Positions 15,227 to 24,255 are shown, numbered from the stretch's first letter. The stretch: 64,000 nt of DNA from Streptomyces sp. STR69 (GCF_024519455.1 NZ_JALJRY010000022.1:1-64000), one strand, 5' to 3'. The notes: a model not told the origin generated them from the letters alone. Made by a program: numbers and translations.

Positions 15227-17290
15227 ATGAACTCAGCGACGAGTGTCAGGACGGCGCACTACGACACGAGGGTGCCCTGGGGTGACGTCCTGCTGTCCGC
15301 GATCGCCTCGGTCAGCTGGGCGTTGATCGGCATGGCGGGCACGGCCGCGCTCGGCCTGCACCTGCTGGGCGCCGACGCGACGGGCTCGCTCGGCCCGATG
15401 ACCGCGGCGGTGGTGGCGCTCGGCGCGGGCGGTTCGGTGACGCCGACCGGCGACGTCTCCGCGTTCGGCCTGACCGGCGCCCAGGCGACCACAGCCGTCA
15501 CGATCACCCCGCTGGGCGTGAGCCTGGCGGGAGCGCTCCTGCTGTCGTATTTCTTCCTACGGTCCCTGCGGGCGGCCGGAGTTGTGATCGCACCGGCCGA
15601 ACTCCTCGCGCGCGCGGGCTCGGTGGTCGCGCTCTTCGTGGCGATGCTCGGCGGGCTGGCCTGGGCCGGGCACGACGTCATCACGATCGACGGCAGCAAA
15701 CTGGGCCTCGACAAGATCACGGGCGGCGGTAGTGGCGGCGGGGTGAACATCCCCGGGATCGGCGACATCGGTGACATCGGCGGGCTGCTGCCGGGCAAGA
15801 TCTCCGACCTGGTCAAGGCGAAGGCCGCGGTCGGCTTCACCGTCGACACGGCGCCGACCCTGCTGGGCGGCCTGGCCTGGTCGGCCGGCATCCTGCTCAT
15901 CGCCCTGCTGGCCTCGCGCCGCACACCGCTCCCCCGAGGCTGGGAGGCCGTCCACCGTGTCGTACGGCCGGCCGTGTCCGCGCTCGTCGCGGTACTGCTG
16001 GTCGCGGTGGCGGCGGGGCTCGCGGCGGCGGCGTACGCGGCGATCGGCGACGATCACCCCAAGCGGATCGCGGGCGCCGCGCTGCTCGGCGCGCCCAACG
16101 GGGTCTGGCTCGGCATCCCGATCGGCCTCTTCGTCCCCTGGGACGGCAGGGCGACGGGCGAACTGGCGAAGCTGCTCCCCCATCCCCTCGACGACCTCCT
16201 GAGCGTGAAGTCCGACCAGCCGGTGACGCTGGGGCGACTGGCCGAACTGGACAACCGTGTATGGCTGTTGGGGGTCGCCGCGGCCCTGATGATGCTGCTG
16301 GCCGGGGTGCTCACCGCGGCGCGGACACCTCTGGGCGCGAAGGGCGTCGGTGGTGGTCCGGGGGCGCTCGGTTTCGCCGGGCGGTGCGCTGTGCGACTGG
16401 GGGTCGTGACCGCGCTGACGCTGCCGATGCTGGCCTGGCTCACGGATGTGTCGGTGGACGCCTCGCTGTCGGTGCTGGGGTTCGACGCGTTCGGCGCCGG
16501 GATCGAGTTGCACGGGCACCTGGGCATGGCGTTACTGCTGGGCGCGGTGTGGGGTGCGGGCGCGGGAGGCGTAGGGGGGCTGCTCGCGTATGCGACGGGG
16601 GCGGCGGGACGGCGTGCCGCGCGGCTGGCACTGGGTGACTCGGGGGCGCCGGTTCCGGGGGTGGGGCCGGATGCCGGGGCACCGGGGTACGAAGGCCGTC
16701 CGGAACACGCGCAGCCCGCGGGGAGCACGGGACGCACCGGCCCCTACGTGCCGAGTACGCCGTATCGCGCGCCCAACCCCGCGACCAACCCCTATCTCCA
16801 ACTGCCCGATGAGCTGAGGCAACCCGAGGCCGGCGGGCCGCCGGGCGGTGCGGGGGCGGGCGGTGCGGGACCTGGCGCCGGTGCCCGGTCTCCTGAAGCA
16901 GGGTGGCCACCGGACTCGGGCCGGCCTCAGGAGGGTGCCTGGCCGCCGGGTGCGCGGTCACCGCGGGGAGGCGGTCGGCCGCCCGCCGGGGACTCGTGGT
17001 CGTCCGGTGCGCCGGAAGGCGCGGGGCGGTCCGGGGCCGTTCCGGCAGACGACGCCACTCGCCCCTACGTCGACCCGCAGCCACCCGGCACCCCTTCGCC
17101 GCCCACCGACCTGTACGGCGCTCCGACCATGGCCCAGTCCTACGAGCCGCCGTCCCGGCCGCCCCGGCGTCGGCCCGGGACGCCTTCGCGGGACTGGCCG
17201 GGGGGGGACGACTCGGACGACGGGCAGCAACCTCCTCCTCCGCCGCCACCGCCACCGCTCCCTCCGGGGAGGCCCAAGGGGCGCCGGTGA
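15227..17290 (+). CDS. Streptophobe family integral membrane protein with a TTA codon
   Basis: 687 residues. About ten hydrophobic segments occur between residues 20 and 470, with a Gly-rich loop (GGGSGGG) in the middle. A disordered Pro/Gly-rich C-terminal tail of about 200 residues ends in a run of prolines and PPGRPKGRR. The family is confined to Streptomyces and its relatives and has no known function. One leucine (residue 436, positions 16532-16534) is encoded by TTA, so translation should depend on the developmental tRNA bldA. ATG 15227 has GGGGGG six nt upstream; GTG 15203 is possible. Confidence 0.88.
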   Translation: MNSATSVRTAHYDTRVPWGDVLLSAIASVSWALIGMAGTAALGLHLLGADATGSLGPMTAAVVALGAGGSVTPTGDVSAFGLTGAQATTAVTITPLGVSLAGALLLSYFFLRSLRAAGVVIAPAELLARAGSVVALFVAMLGGLAWAGHDVITIDGSKLGLDKITGGGSGGGVNIPGIGDIGDIGGLLPGKISDLVKAKAAVGFTVDTAPTLLGGLAWSAGILLIALLASRRTPLPRGWEAVHRVVRPAVSALVAVLLVAVAAGLAAAAYAAIGDDHPKRIAGAALLGAPNGVWLGIPIGLFVPWDGRATGELAKLLPHPLDDLLSVKSDQPVTLGRLAELDNRVWLLGVAAALMMLLAGVLTAARTPLGAKGVGGGPGALGFAGRCAVRLGVVTALTLPMLAWLTDVSVDASLSVLGFDAFGAGIELHGHLGMALLLGAVWGAGAGGVGGLLAYATGAAGRRAARLALGDSGAPVPGVGPDAGAPGYEGRPEHAQPAGSTGRTGPYVPSTPYRAPNPATNPYLQLPDELRQPEAGGPPGGAGAGGAGPGAGARSPEAGWPPDSGRPQEGAWPPGARSPRGGGRPPAGDSWSSGAPEGAGRSGAVPADDATRPYVDPQPPGTPSPPTDLYGAPTMAQSYEPPSRPPRRRPGTPSRDWPGGDDSDDGQQPPPPPPPPPLPPGRPKGRR

Positions 17291-17593
17291 TCCTTCGGTG
17301 TCACCCGAGCCGTCGCACCCCACCCGTCCGGCCGTATCTCCCGCGCCCGGCGCCGTGCCGGTCGCCTGCGGTCCGACGCCCGACGCCCCGCCAACTCCTG
17401 ATCGGCACCGCACCCCACCGCGACCGCCTCGACGCGTCTCCTGACCGTCCCCGAACCGGCTCGTGACCGCCCACCGGCACCTTCGTGATCGCCCCGTAAG
17501 ATTCCCGCCACCGATCCGACACCGACTGTTCCGTGTCCGCTGGGCGGACCTCTGCGGCATAAGGCACTCCGTGCCGGATACGGTGGGTACATC
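17291..17593. other. Intergenic region without a recognisable gene
   Basis: I see no coding sequence, strong hairpin or repeat in these 303 bases. TAAGAT at about 17508 and TACGGT near 17579 resemble -10 elements for serB but lack good -35 partners. Confidence 0.5.
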
Positions 17594-18802
17594 ATGAGCG
17601 CTTCGCAGACCTCTGACGTCCCCACTCTCCTCGTCAAGATCTTCGGCAAGGACAGGCCGGGCATCACGGCCGGACTCTTCGACACCCTCGCCGCCTACTC
17701 CGTCGACGTGGTCGACATCGAGCAGGTCGTCACGCGTGGCCGGATGGTGCTGTGCGCGCTCGTGACGCCGCCGCCCGCCGGGCTCGAAGGGGATCTGCGG
17801 GCCACCGTGCACAGCTGGGCCGAGTCGATGAAGATGCAGGCGGAGATCATCTCCGGCCTCGGCGACAACCGGCCGCGCGGACTCGGGCGTTCGCTGGTGA
17901 CCGTGCTCGGCCATCCGCTCACCGCGGAGTCCACCGCCGCGATCGCCGCCCGCATCACCAAGGCCGGCGGCAACATCGACCGTATCTTCCGGCTCGCCAA
18001 GTACCCCGTGACAGCGGTCGAGTTCGCGGTGTCCGGGGTGGAGACCGAACCCCTGCGCACCGCCCTCGCCACCCACGCGGCGGCCCTCGGCGTCGATGTC
18101 GCCGTCGTGGCGGCGGGGCTGCACCGGCGGGCCCAGCGGCTCGTCGTCATGGACGTCGACTCCACGCTCATCCAGGACGAGGTCATCGAACTCTTCGCCG
18201 CGCACGCCGGCTGCGAGGACGAGGTCGCCGAGGTGACCGCCGCCGCGATGCGCGGGGAACTGGACTTCGAGCAGTCGCTGCACGCGCGCGTGGCGCTGCT
18301 CGCGGGGCTGGACGCCTCGGTCGTCGACAAGGTGCGCAGCGAGGTGCGGCTGACGCCCGGCGCCCGCACCCTGATCCGTACGCTCAAGCGGCTCGGCTAT
18401 CAAGTCGGCGTCGTGTCGGGCGGGTTCACCCAGGTCACCGACGACCTCAAGGACCGGCTCGGGCTCGACTTCGCCCAGGCGAACACGCTGGAGATCGTCG
18501 ACGGGAAGCTGACCGGCAAGGTCACCGGCGAGATCGTCGACCGCGCGGGCAAGGCACGGCTGCTGCGCCGGTTCGCCGCCGAGGCGGGCGTACCGCTCGC
18601 GCAGACCGTGGCGATCGGCGACGGCGCCAACGACCTGGACATGCTCAACGCGGCCGGTCTCGGTGTCGCCTTCAACGCGAAGCCGGTCGTACGGCAGGCC
18701 GCGCACACGGCGGTGAACGTGCCGTTCCTCGACACCGTGCTGTATCTGCTGGGCGTCACCCGCGAAGAGGTCGAGGCGGCGGATACCCACGACGAGGACT
18801 GA
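17594..18802 (+). CDS. serB: Phosphoserine phosphatase SerB with N-terminal ACT region
   Basis: 402 residues; removes phosphate from phosphoserine in the last step of serine synthesis. Two ACT-like modules (about 10-85 and 100-170) precede a HAD phosphatase. The nucleophile motif is DVDST (187-191), followed by VSGGFTQV and GDGANDLDML. ACT modules usually confer serine feedback control. The length matches mycobacterial and Streptomyces SerB proteins. It stands alone and ends at a strong bidirectional terminator. Confidence 0.96.
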   Translation: MSASQTSDVPTLLVKIFGKDRPGITAGLFDTLAAYSVDVVDIEQVVTRGRMVLCALVTPPPAGLEGDLRATVHSWAESMKMQAEIISGLGDNRPRGLGRSLVTVLGHPLTAESTAAIAARITKAGGNIDRIFRLAKYPVTAVEFAVSGVETEPLRTALATHAAALGVDVAVVAAGLHRRAQRLVVMDVDSTLIQDEVIELFAAHAGCEDEVAEVTAAAMRGELDFEQSLHARVALLAGLDASVVDKVRSEVRLTPGARTLIRTLKRLGYQVGVVSGGFTQVTDDLKDRLGLDFAQANTLEIVDGKLTGKVTGEIVDRAGKARLLRRFAAEAGVPLAQTVAIGDGANDLDMLNAAGLGVAFNAKPVVRQAAHTAVNVPFLDTVLYLLGVTREEVEAADTHDED

Positions 18803-18825
18803 CCCCCGGATACTTCAGGACCTTC

Positions 18826-18857
18826 AGGGGCCCGGCACCGCGTGGTGCCGGGCCCCT
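18826..18857. terminator. Bidirectional hairpin terminator between serB and sixA
   Basis: A perfect 14-bp stem (18826-18839 with 18844-18857) with a GCGT loop lies between two convergent genes. Confidence 0.82.
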
Positions 18858-18885
18858 TGCCGTGCGGGTCTGCGGATCTACGGGT

Positions 18886-19404
18886 CTACTCGGACGGCGC
18901 CCAGTAGTCGGACAGTGTGGCCGCGCCCGGTTCCAGGGACTTCCAGGAGCCGTCGAAGGTGAGGACGGCGAAGGCGGAGGTCGAGAAGCCGCGGCGGGTC
19001 AGCCGCTCGCGGGCTTCGCCGGTGTCCGGTCCGGAGAGGATCTCGGTCAGGCCCTGGACGCCCGGGTTGTGGCCGATGATGATCAGGTTCCGCGTGTCGT
19101 CGGGCGTCTCGTTCAGTACGGCGATCAGCTCGCCGGGCGAGGCCTCGTAGAGCCTCTCCTCGTAGACGGTTTTCGGCCGGTGCGCGAGTTCGTGGACGGC
19201 CAGCTTCCAGGTCTCCCGGGTGCGGGTCGCGGTGGAGCAGAGGGCCAGATCGAAGGGGATGCCGGTGTCGGCCAGTCTGCTTCCGGCGGTGGCCGCGTCC
19301 AGGCGGCCCCGCTCAGCGAGCGGCCGCTCGTGATCGGTCACCTCGGGCCAGTCGGCCTTCGCATGCCGGAAGAGGACAATCCTGCGGGGTTCTGCGACGC
19401 TCAT
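18886..19404 (-). CDS. SixA-type phosphohistidine phosphatase
   Basis: 172 residues of the histidine phosphatase superfamily, SixA branch. The phospho-acceptor motif is LFRHAKADW (about 11-19) and the second conserved His is in IIGHNPGVQ. In E. coli SixA dephosphorylates phosphohistidine on phosphotransfer proteins; the target in Streptomyces is not known. ATG 19404 was chosen by homology of the N-terminus. The open frame continues upstream without coding features. Confidence 0.92.
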   Translation of the reverse strand: MSVAEPRRIVLFRHAKADWPEVTDHERPLAERGRLDAATAGSRLADTGIPFDLALCSTATRTRETWKLAVHELAHRPKTVYEERLYEASPGELIAVLNETPDDTRNLIIIGHNPGVQGLTEILSGPDTGEARERLTRRGFSTSAFAVLTFDGSWKSLEPGAATLSDYWAPSE

Positions 19405-19469
19405 GGGATCCAGCTTCGCATGAAACAGGCCACGGGGCGCAGGGAGTTGACGGGCGGCTTCGCCCGTGC

Positions 19470-19676
19470 TCAGCGGGCTATGAGCTGCTGCGCGCGCTCG
19501 AAGAGGTGGGTGATCATCGGGTCCGAGGCCGCCGCTTGCGCGTCCGTCGGGTTGAGCATCATCACGAGCAGCACGACGAAGGCGAGCGCCGGCAGGGCGA
19601 GGGCCCACCACGGCAGCCTGATGTCGACGCCGCCCGTGGTCGCCGGGTGGGGCCGGGTGTGCGTTGGGGCCGACAT
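19470..19676 (-). CDS. Small single-pass membrane protein, unknown function
   Basis: 68 residues with a central hydrophobic segment (about 22-43, LPWWALALPALAFVVLLVMM) and a short amphipathic tail. It is conserved-looking but I do not recognise a family. ATG 19676 has GGAGG six nt upstream, which supports it strongly. The next genes on the same strand are sixA downstream and a 38-residue membrane protein upstream. Confidence 0.75.
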   Translation of the reverse strand: MSAPTHTRPHPATTGGVDIRLPWWALALPALAFVVLLVMMLNPTDAQAAASDPMITHLFERAQQLIAR

Positions 19677-19895
19677 GTGTGCCTCCGCTGGTCTCCGAGT
19701 GGTCCGCGATCCGCTTCTCGCGGTCACACTTCGAAGTTACGGAACGGGCGGCCCTCGACCCATCCGGAGATCCACCCACTTGACCCTGAGCCTCACCCCC
19801 TAGGGGATGGTGGGGAGAACCCCACCATCGGCCCGCGCGGGCGCAGTTGCGGGCACGCGGTCGGGCGATCAGGCGGTCGTCGGGCGATCAGACGG

Positions 19896-20012
19896 TCACG
19901 GGGACGCGAACGTCGCGATGACGGCGATGACGATGAAGATGGCGAAGAACGAGCCGAAGACGAGGAGCATCTTCCGCTGGCCGTTCTGGGGGTTCGGGTC
20001 GAGCACTGGCAT
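19896..20012 (-). CDS. Tiny MFS-associated membrane protein (SGM_5486 family)
   Basis: 38 residues, MPVLDPNPQNGQRKML followed by one membrane helix (LLVFGSFFAIFIVIAVIATF) and SP at the end. It matches my recollection of a short actinobacterial family named for its position beside a transporter gene. The MFS transporter gene ends 48 nt upstream on the same strand, so they are probably co-transcribed. It may be a small accessory subunit; this is inference. It is easily missed because of its size. Confidence 0.75.
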   Translation of the reverse strand: MPVLDPNPQNGQRKMLLVFGSFFAIFIVIAVIATFASP

Positions 20013-20060
20013 ACGGCCAGTCTCGCACCCCCCGTCCGTGCGGCGTCCGCCGGGGCGGGT

Positions 20061-21392
20061 TCAGCGGGCCGCCTCGTCCTCCACCGTACGGTCGCGGCCC
20101 GCGAGGACGCCCACTGCCATCTGCGGGACCATCAGGCCGGCCATGAGGGCGATCGGCAGTCCCCAGCCGCCGCTGTGCTGGTAGAGCACGCCGACCAGGA
20201 GCGGCCCCGGGATGGAGATGAGATACCCGGCGCTCTGCGCGAAGGCGGACAGCTGGGCGACGCCCGCGCCGGTCCTGGCCCGCATGCCGACCATCGTCAG
20301 GGCCAGCGGGAAGGCGCAGTTGGCGATGCCGAGCAGCAGGGCCCAGGCCCAGGCGCCGCCGGCCGGCGCGAGGTACAGGCCCGCGTACCCGGCGAGGCCG
20401 CAGACGCCGAGCACGACGACGATCGGCCCCTGCCGGGGCAGCCGGGTGGCCACGCGCGGGATGACGAAGGCCAGCGGCACGCCCATCGCCATCGTGACGG
20501 CCAGCAGCAGCCCGGCCGTACTCGCGGAGACACCCGCGTCCCGGAAGATCTGCGCCATCCAGCCCATCGTGATGTACGCGGCGGTGGCCTGGAGCCCGAA
20601 GAACACCGCGAGCGCCCAGGCGGTACGACTCCGGGTGATCCGCAGCTCGGGCCGCGCCCGCTCGGTCTCCCGCGCGCGGGAGGGCGGGTCCGCGGGCGCC
20701 TCCCGGTGTCGTGCGAGAACGCTCCACGGCAGTACGGCGGCTGCGGCCGGCACCGCCCACACGGCGAGGCCGGAGCGCCAACTGCCGCCCAGGGCACCGG
20801 TCATGGGCACGGTGACCGCTGCCGCGGCGGACGTGCCGAGGGCGAGGGCCATCGAGTACAGGCCGGTCATGGAGCCGACCCGGTCGGGGAACCAGCGCTT
20901 GACGATCACCGGCATCAGGACGTTGCTGACCGCGATGCCCATGAGCGCGAGCGCGCTGCCGGCCAGGAAGCCCGCCGTACCGCCGACGTACGGCCGTATC
21001 AGCAGGCCCGCGGTGATGGCGGCCATGCCGGCGCAGACCACCGTGCTCGGGCCGAAGCGGCGGGCGAGGCGCGGAGCCATGACGCCGAAGACGGCGAAGC
21101 ACAACGGTGGCACGGAGGTGAGCAGTCCGGCGACGCTGCCGCTCATACCGAGGCCGTCACGGACCTCTTCGAGGAGGGCGCCGAGGCTGGTGATGGCGGG
21201 ACGGAGGTTCAGCGCGGCGAGCACGATGCCGACGACGACCAGACGCGTCGTCCACGCGCGCGTGGCCGCCGACGGTCCTCCGGTGGACGGACCGCCGGAC
21301 GGACCTCCGGTCGGTGCCGGGGAGTCGTTCGCGGCCGGGCCGCCGGTGTTCGTCGTCGCGGACTTCAGTGTCCGGGTTCCCTCACTCACCAT
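20061..21392 (-). CDS. MFS transporter, CynX/NimT family
   Basis: 443 residues with 12 predicted membrane helices. The opening LNLRPAITSLGALLEEV and the MAPRLARRFGP loop are typical of the CynX/NimT group, whose members include cyanate and 2-nitroimidazole transporters. The substrate here is unknown. ATG 21392 was chosen because a TATGAT -10 (21400-21405) ends 7 nt earlier, which predicts a leaderless mRNA. It is divergent from a GntR-type regulator that probably controls it through the inverted repeat at 21407-21421. Confidence 0.9.
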   Translation of the reverse strand: MVSEGTRTLKSATTNTGGPAANDSPAPTGGPSGGPSTGGPSAATRAWTTRLVVVGIVLAALNLRPAITSLGALLEEVRDGLGMSGSVAGLLTSVPPLCFAVFGVMAPRLARRFGPSTVVCAGMAAITAGLLIRPYVGGTAGFLAGSALALMGIAVSNVLMPVIVKRWFPDRVGSMTGLYSMALALGTSAAAAVTVPMTGALGGSWRSGLAVWAVPAAAAVLPWSVLARHREAPADPPSRARETERARPELRITRSRTAWALAVFFGLQATAAYITMGWMAQIFRDAGVSASTAGLLLAVTMAMGVPLAFVIPRVATRLPRQGPIVVVLGVCGLAGYAGLYLAPAGGAWAWALLLGIANCAFPLALTMVGMRARTGAGVAQLSAFAQSAGYLISIPGPLLVGVLYQHSGGWGLPIALMAGLMVPQMAVGVLAGRDRTVEDEAAR

Positions 21393-21399
21393 GCCGCCC

Positions 21400-21421
21400 A
21401 TCATAGAATCATGGGATGATT
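21400..21421 (-). promoter_or_regulatory. Promoter of the MFS gene with an embedded operator
   Basis: The -10 TATGAT lies at 21400-21405. A perfect inverted repeat, AATCAT-GGG-ATGATT, occupies 21407-21421, directly in the -10/-35 spacer. A TGGACA -35-like element (21425-21430) lies 19 nt upstream of the -10. A repressor bound to the repeat would block RNA polymerase. GntR-type proteins bind short inverted repeats of about this size. Confidence 0.65.
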
Positions 21422-21474
21422 GGTTGTCCATCCCCGGGTGGCCCGTTCCCGCCCCGCACATGCGAAGGTGTGCC

Positions 21475-22194
21475 ATGCCTCTGAGCCACCCCCGTCGTTC
21501 GGCGCTGTCCGAGCAGGTCATCGCCGCGCTGCGGAACGAGATCACCTCGGGCGAGTGGCCGGTCGGCTCCCGGATCCCGACCGAGCCGGAGCTGGTCGAA
21601 CAGCTCGGGGTCGCCCGCAACACGATCCGCGAGGCCGTCCGCGCACTCGCGCACAACGGTCTGCTGGACATCCGCCAGGGCTCCGGCACCTACGTCGTGG
21701 CGACCAGTGAGCTGGCGGGCGTGATGCACCGCCGGTTCGCGGACGCCGACCCCCGGCACATCGCCGAACTGCGTTCCGCCCTGGAGTCGGCGGCGGCGCA
21801 GCTGGCGGCCGAGCGGCGCACAGAGAAGGACCTCAAGCAGCTGGACGCCCTGCTCGTACGGCGCGAGGAGGCGTGGGCGTCGGGGGACGCGGAGGCCTTC
21901 GTGACGGCCGACACGACCCTGCACATGGCCGTGGTGGCCGCCTCGCACAACGACGTCATGACGGCGATGTACGCCGACCTCGGTGAGGTGCTGCGGGACT
22001 GGCTGCGCGCGGACGTCGGCGAGGAGCTGACTCCGGAGTCGTACATGGACCACACGCGGCTCGTGGACGCGATCCGCGCGGGTGACGCGCCGGGGGCCGC
22101 AGCGGAGGCCGCGGGCTATCCGTTCCTGTGCCGCCCGGGGCGGTTGGACCCGCCCGCTCCCGAGGGGCTCAGCTCGCCCGCTTCTGGTGGCTGA
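21475..22194 (+). CDS. GntR-family transcriptional regulator (FadR/FCD type)
   Basis: 239 residues. A winged helix-turn-helix (about 8-75) contains the typical PTEPELVEQLGVARNTIREAVRAL and IRQGSGTYV blocks in sequence. An all-helical FCD effector domain spans about 90-220. The C-terminal 20 residues are Pro-rich. The ligand is unknown. It is divergent from the MFS transporter and is the obvious candidate repressor for it and for itself. ATG 21475 has AAGGTG upstream; ATG 21460 is an alternative. Its 3' end overlaps the convergent gene by 26 nt. Confidence 0.92.
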   Translation: MPLSHPRRSALSEQVIAALRNEITSGEWPVGSRIPTEPELVEQLGVARNTIREAVRALAHNGLLDIRQGSGTYVVATSELAGVMHRRFADADPRHIAELRSALESAAAQLAAERRTEKDLKQLDALLVRREEAWASGDAEAFVTADTTLHMAVVAASHNDVMTAMYADLGEVLRDWLRADVGEELTPESYMDHTRLVDAIRAGDAPGAAAEAAGYPFLCRPGRLDPPAPEGLSSPASGG

Positions 22195-22525
22195 CCCACA
22201 CCGCGCGGACGTCCTCCCAGCAGCGGCCGGCCAGCCGTACGGTCTGCGCCGGGCCGGCGTCGATCCCGGTGCCGTCGCTGTCGATGTCCCACCAACGGTC
22301 GCACTCGATGTGCAGGGCGACGCGGTCGGTCAGGGGGTACGGGTTGTGGCAGTACGCGATCACGTGCGAGCCGTGGACGGTGGTGCGGCACGCGGCGCCG
22401 AACAGCTGGGGTGCGGCGGCCGGTTTCCGGGCCTCCACGCGTGCGTGGGGCATCGCCTCGTACGCCAGGGAGATGACGAGCGCTACGGCGGCGGTCACTG
22501 AGGCCAGGCTGCGGGACAGGCGCAC
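22169..22525 (-). CDS. Small secreted or exported protein, unknown function
   Basis: 118 residues. A basic N-terminus and hydrophobic segment (about 5-25) form a likely signal peptide. The mature part has four Cys (about 46, 59, 75 and 102) that could form two disulfides, and many aromatic residues. I do not recognise a family. GTG 22525 has GAGGAGG upstream. It overlaps the end of the convergent GntR gene. Confidence 0.78.
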   Translation of the reverse strand: MRLSRSLASVTAAVALVISLAYEAMPHARVEARKPAAAPQLFGAACRTTVHGSHVIAYCHNPYPLTDRVALHIECDRWWDIDSDGTGIDAGPAQTVRLAGRCWEDVRAVWVSHQKRAS

Positions 22526-22632
22526 AAGGGGAACCTCCTCGGCGGTGCTGGGGAGGGAATCGCGTGGTGAACGCGTAATCCAGAGTGCGCAGTTGTGGCC
22601 CGACCCCGCCCGGTCTACGGGGCCGAACGGGT

Positions 22633-22671
22633 GACGCCCCGTTTCCCGCGCTGTGCGGGAAACGGGGCGTC
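22633..22671 (-). terminator. Hairpin terminator after fabI
   Basis: A perfect 17-bp stem (22633-22649 with 22655-22671) with a GCTGT loop lies 29 nt beyond the fabI stop codon. Confidence 0.85.
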
Positions 22672-22700
22672 GACGCCGTAGGAGAAGTCGGGCCGGGAGG

Positions 22701-23468
22701 TCAGGCGCCGATGGCGTGCAGGCCGCCGTCCACGTGGATGATCTCGCCCGTGGTCTTCGGGAACCAGTCGCTCAGGAGGGCGACGATGCCCTTGCCGGCC
22801 GGCTCCGGGTCCTTGAGGTCCCACTCCAGGGGGGAGCGGTTGTCCCACACGGCGGCCAGGTCACTGAAGCCCGGGATGGACTTGGCGGCCATCGAGGCGA
22901 GCGGGCCCGCGGAGATGAGGTTGCAGCGGATGTTCTGCTTGCCCAGGTCACGCGCCACGTAGCGGCTGGTGGCCTCCAGGGCGGCCTTGGCCGGGCCCAT
23001 CCAGTCGTACTGCGGCCAGGCGAACTGCGCGTCGAAGGTGAGGCCGACGACCGAGCCGCCGTTCTGCATCAGCGGCAGGCAGGCCATGGTCAGCGACTTC
23101 AGGGAGTACGCCGAGACGTGCATGGCGGTGGCGACCGACTCGAACGGCGTGTTGAGGAAGTTGCCGCCGAGCGCGTCCGCCGGCGCGAACCCGATGGAAT
23201 GCACAACGCCGTCGAGACCGCCCAGCTCCTCACCGACGACGTCGGCGAGACGCGCGAGGTGCTCGTCGTTCGTCACATCGAGCTCGATGACCTTGGTGGG
23301 CTTGGGGAGCTTCTTGGCGATGCGCTCGGTCAGCGTGGGCCGCGGGAACGCGGTCAGGATGATCTCCGCGCCCTGCTCCTGGGCCTGCTTGGCGGCGTGG
23401 AACGCGATGGAGGACTCCAACAGCACACCGGTGATCAGGACGCGCTTGCCCTCAAGAATTCCGCTCAT
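22701..23468 (-). CDS. fabI: Enoyl-[acyl-carrier-protein] reductase (NADH), InhA-like
   Basis: 255 residues; catalyses the last reduction step of fatty-acid elongation. The N-terminus GKRVLITGVLLESSIAFHAA is typical of FabI/InhA, and the active-site pair is Tyr-x6-Lys in YDWMGPAK. HSIGFAP and GPLASMAAKSIPGF complete the signature. It follows fabG after only 5 nt and belongs to the same operon. It is the likely target of triclosan- or isoniazid-type inhibitors in this organism, by homology. Confidence 0.96.
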   Translation of the reverse strand: MSGILEGKRVLITGVLLESSIAFHAAKQAQEQGAEIILTAFPRPTLTERIAKKLPKPTKVIELDVTNDEHLARLADVVGEELGGLDGVVHSIGFAPADALGGNFLNTPFESVATAMHVSAYSLKSLTMACLPLMQNGGSVVGLTFDAQFAWPQYDWMGPAKAALEATSRYVARDLGKQNIRCNLISAGPLASMAAKSIPGFSDLAAVWDNRSPLEWDLKDPEPAGKGIVALLSDWFPKTTGEIIHVDGGLHAIGA

Positions 23469-23473
23469 GGTGA

Positions 23474-24193
23474 TCAGTGACCCATTCCCAGTCCGCCGTC
23501 AACAGGGATGACGGCTCCAGTGATGTACGAGGCGTCGTCGGAGGCGAGGAACCGCACCGTCGCGGCGACCTCCTCCGGACTCGCGTAACGGCCGAGCGGC
23601 ACCTGGGACACGATTTTCTCGCGCTGCTCGTCGCTGAGCACCTTGGTCATGTCGGTGTCGACGAAGCCGGGCGCGACGACGTTGAAGGTGATGTTGCGCG
23701 ACCCCAGCTCACGGGCGAGCGAGCGCGCGAAGCCGACGAGGGCGGCCTTGGAGGCTGCGTAGTTCGACTGACCGGGGCCGCCCATCAGACCGACGACCGA
23801 CGAGATCAGGACGACGCGGCCCTTCTTCGCGCGCAGCATGGCGCGGTTGGCGCGCTTGACGACGCGGAAGGTGCCGGTGAGGTTGGTGTCGATGACCGAG
23901 GTGAAGTCCTCCTCGGACATGCGCATCAGGAGCTGGTCCTTGGTGACACCGGCGTTGGCGATCAGTACCTCGACCGGACCGTGTACGGCCTCGATCTCCT
24001 TGTAGGCCTGCTCCACCTGCTCGGAGTCGGTGATGTCGCATTTCACGGCCAGGCAGCCCAATGCAAGGAGGGCGGCCGGCGGCTCACCCGAGCGGTACGT
24101 GATCGCGACCTTGTCGCCGGCGTCGGCGAACGTACGGGCGATGGCGAGGCCGATGCCCCGGTTGCCTCCGGTGACGAGAACCGAGCGGCTCAA
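23474..24193 (-). CDS. fabG: 3-oxoacyl-[acyl-carrier-protein] reductase
   Basis: 239 residues; reduces 3-oxoacyl-ACP with NADPH in fatty-acid synthesis. Motifs: TGGNRGIG near the N-terminus, NAGVTKDQLLMRM, catalytic Ser and YAASK, and the C-terminal PVDGGLGMGH. The start is an unusual TTG at 24193 with a GGGTGA site 5 nt upstream; GTG/ATG starts further up would add a basic non-homologous extension. It is the first gene of a fabG-fabI operon. Confidence 0.94.
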   Translation of the reverse strand: MSRSVLVTGGNRGIGLAIARTFADAGDKVAITYRSGEPPAALLALGCLAVKCDITDSEQVEQAYKEIEAVHGPVEVLIANAGVTKDQLLMRMSEEDFTSVIDTNLTGTFRVVKRANRAMLRAKKGRVVLISSVVGLMGGPGQSNYAASKAALVGFARSLARELGSRNITFNVVAPGFVDTDMTKVLSDEQREKIVSQVPLGRYASPEEVAATVRFLASDDASYITGAVIPVDGGLGMGH

Positions 24194-24255
24194 CGGATCA
24201 CCCTTTCGATAGCTGTCCTGCGCGCCTGCCCGGTGCACCCCGGTCGGCAGACGGC

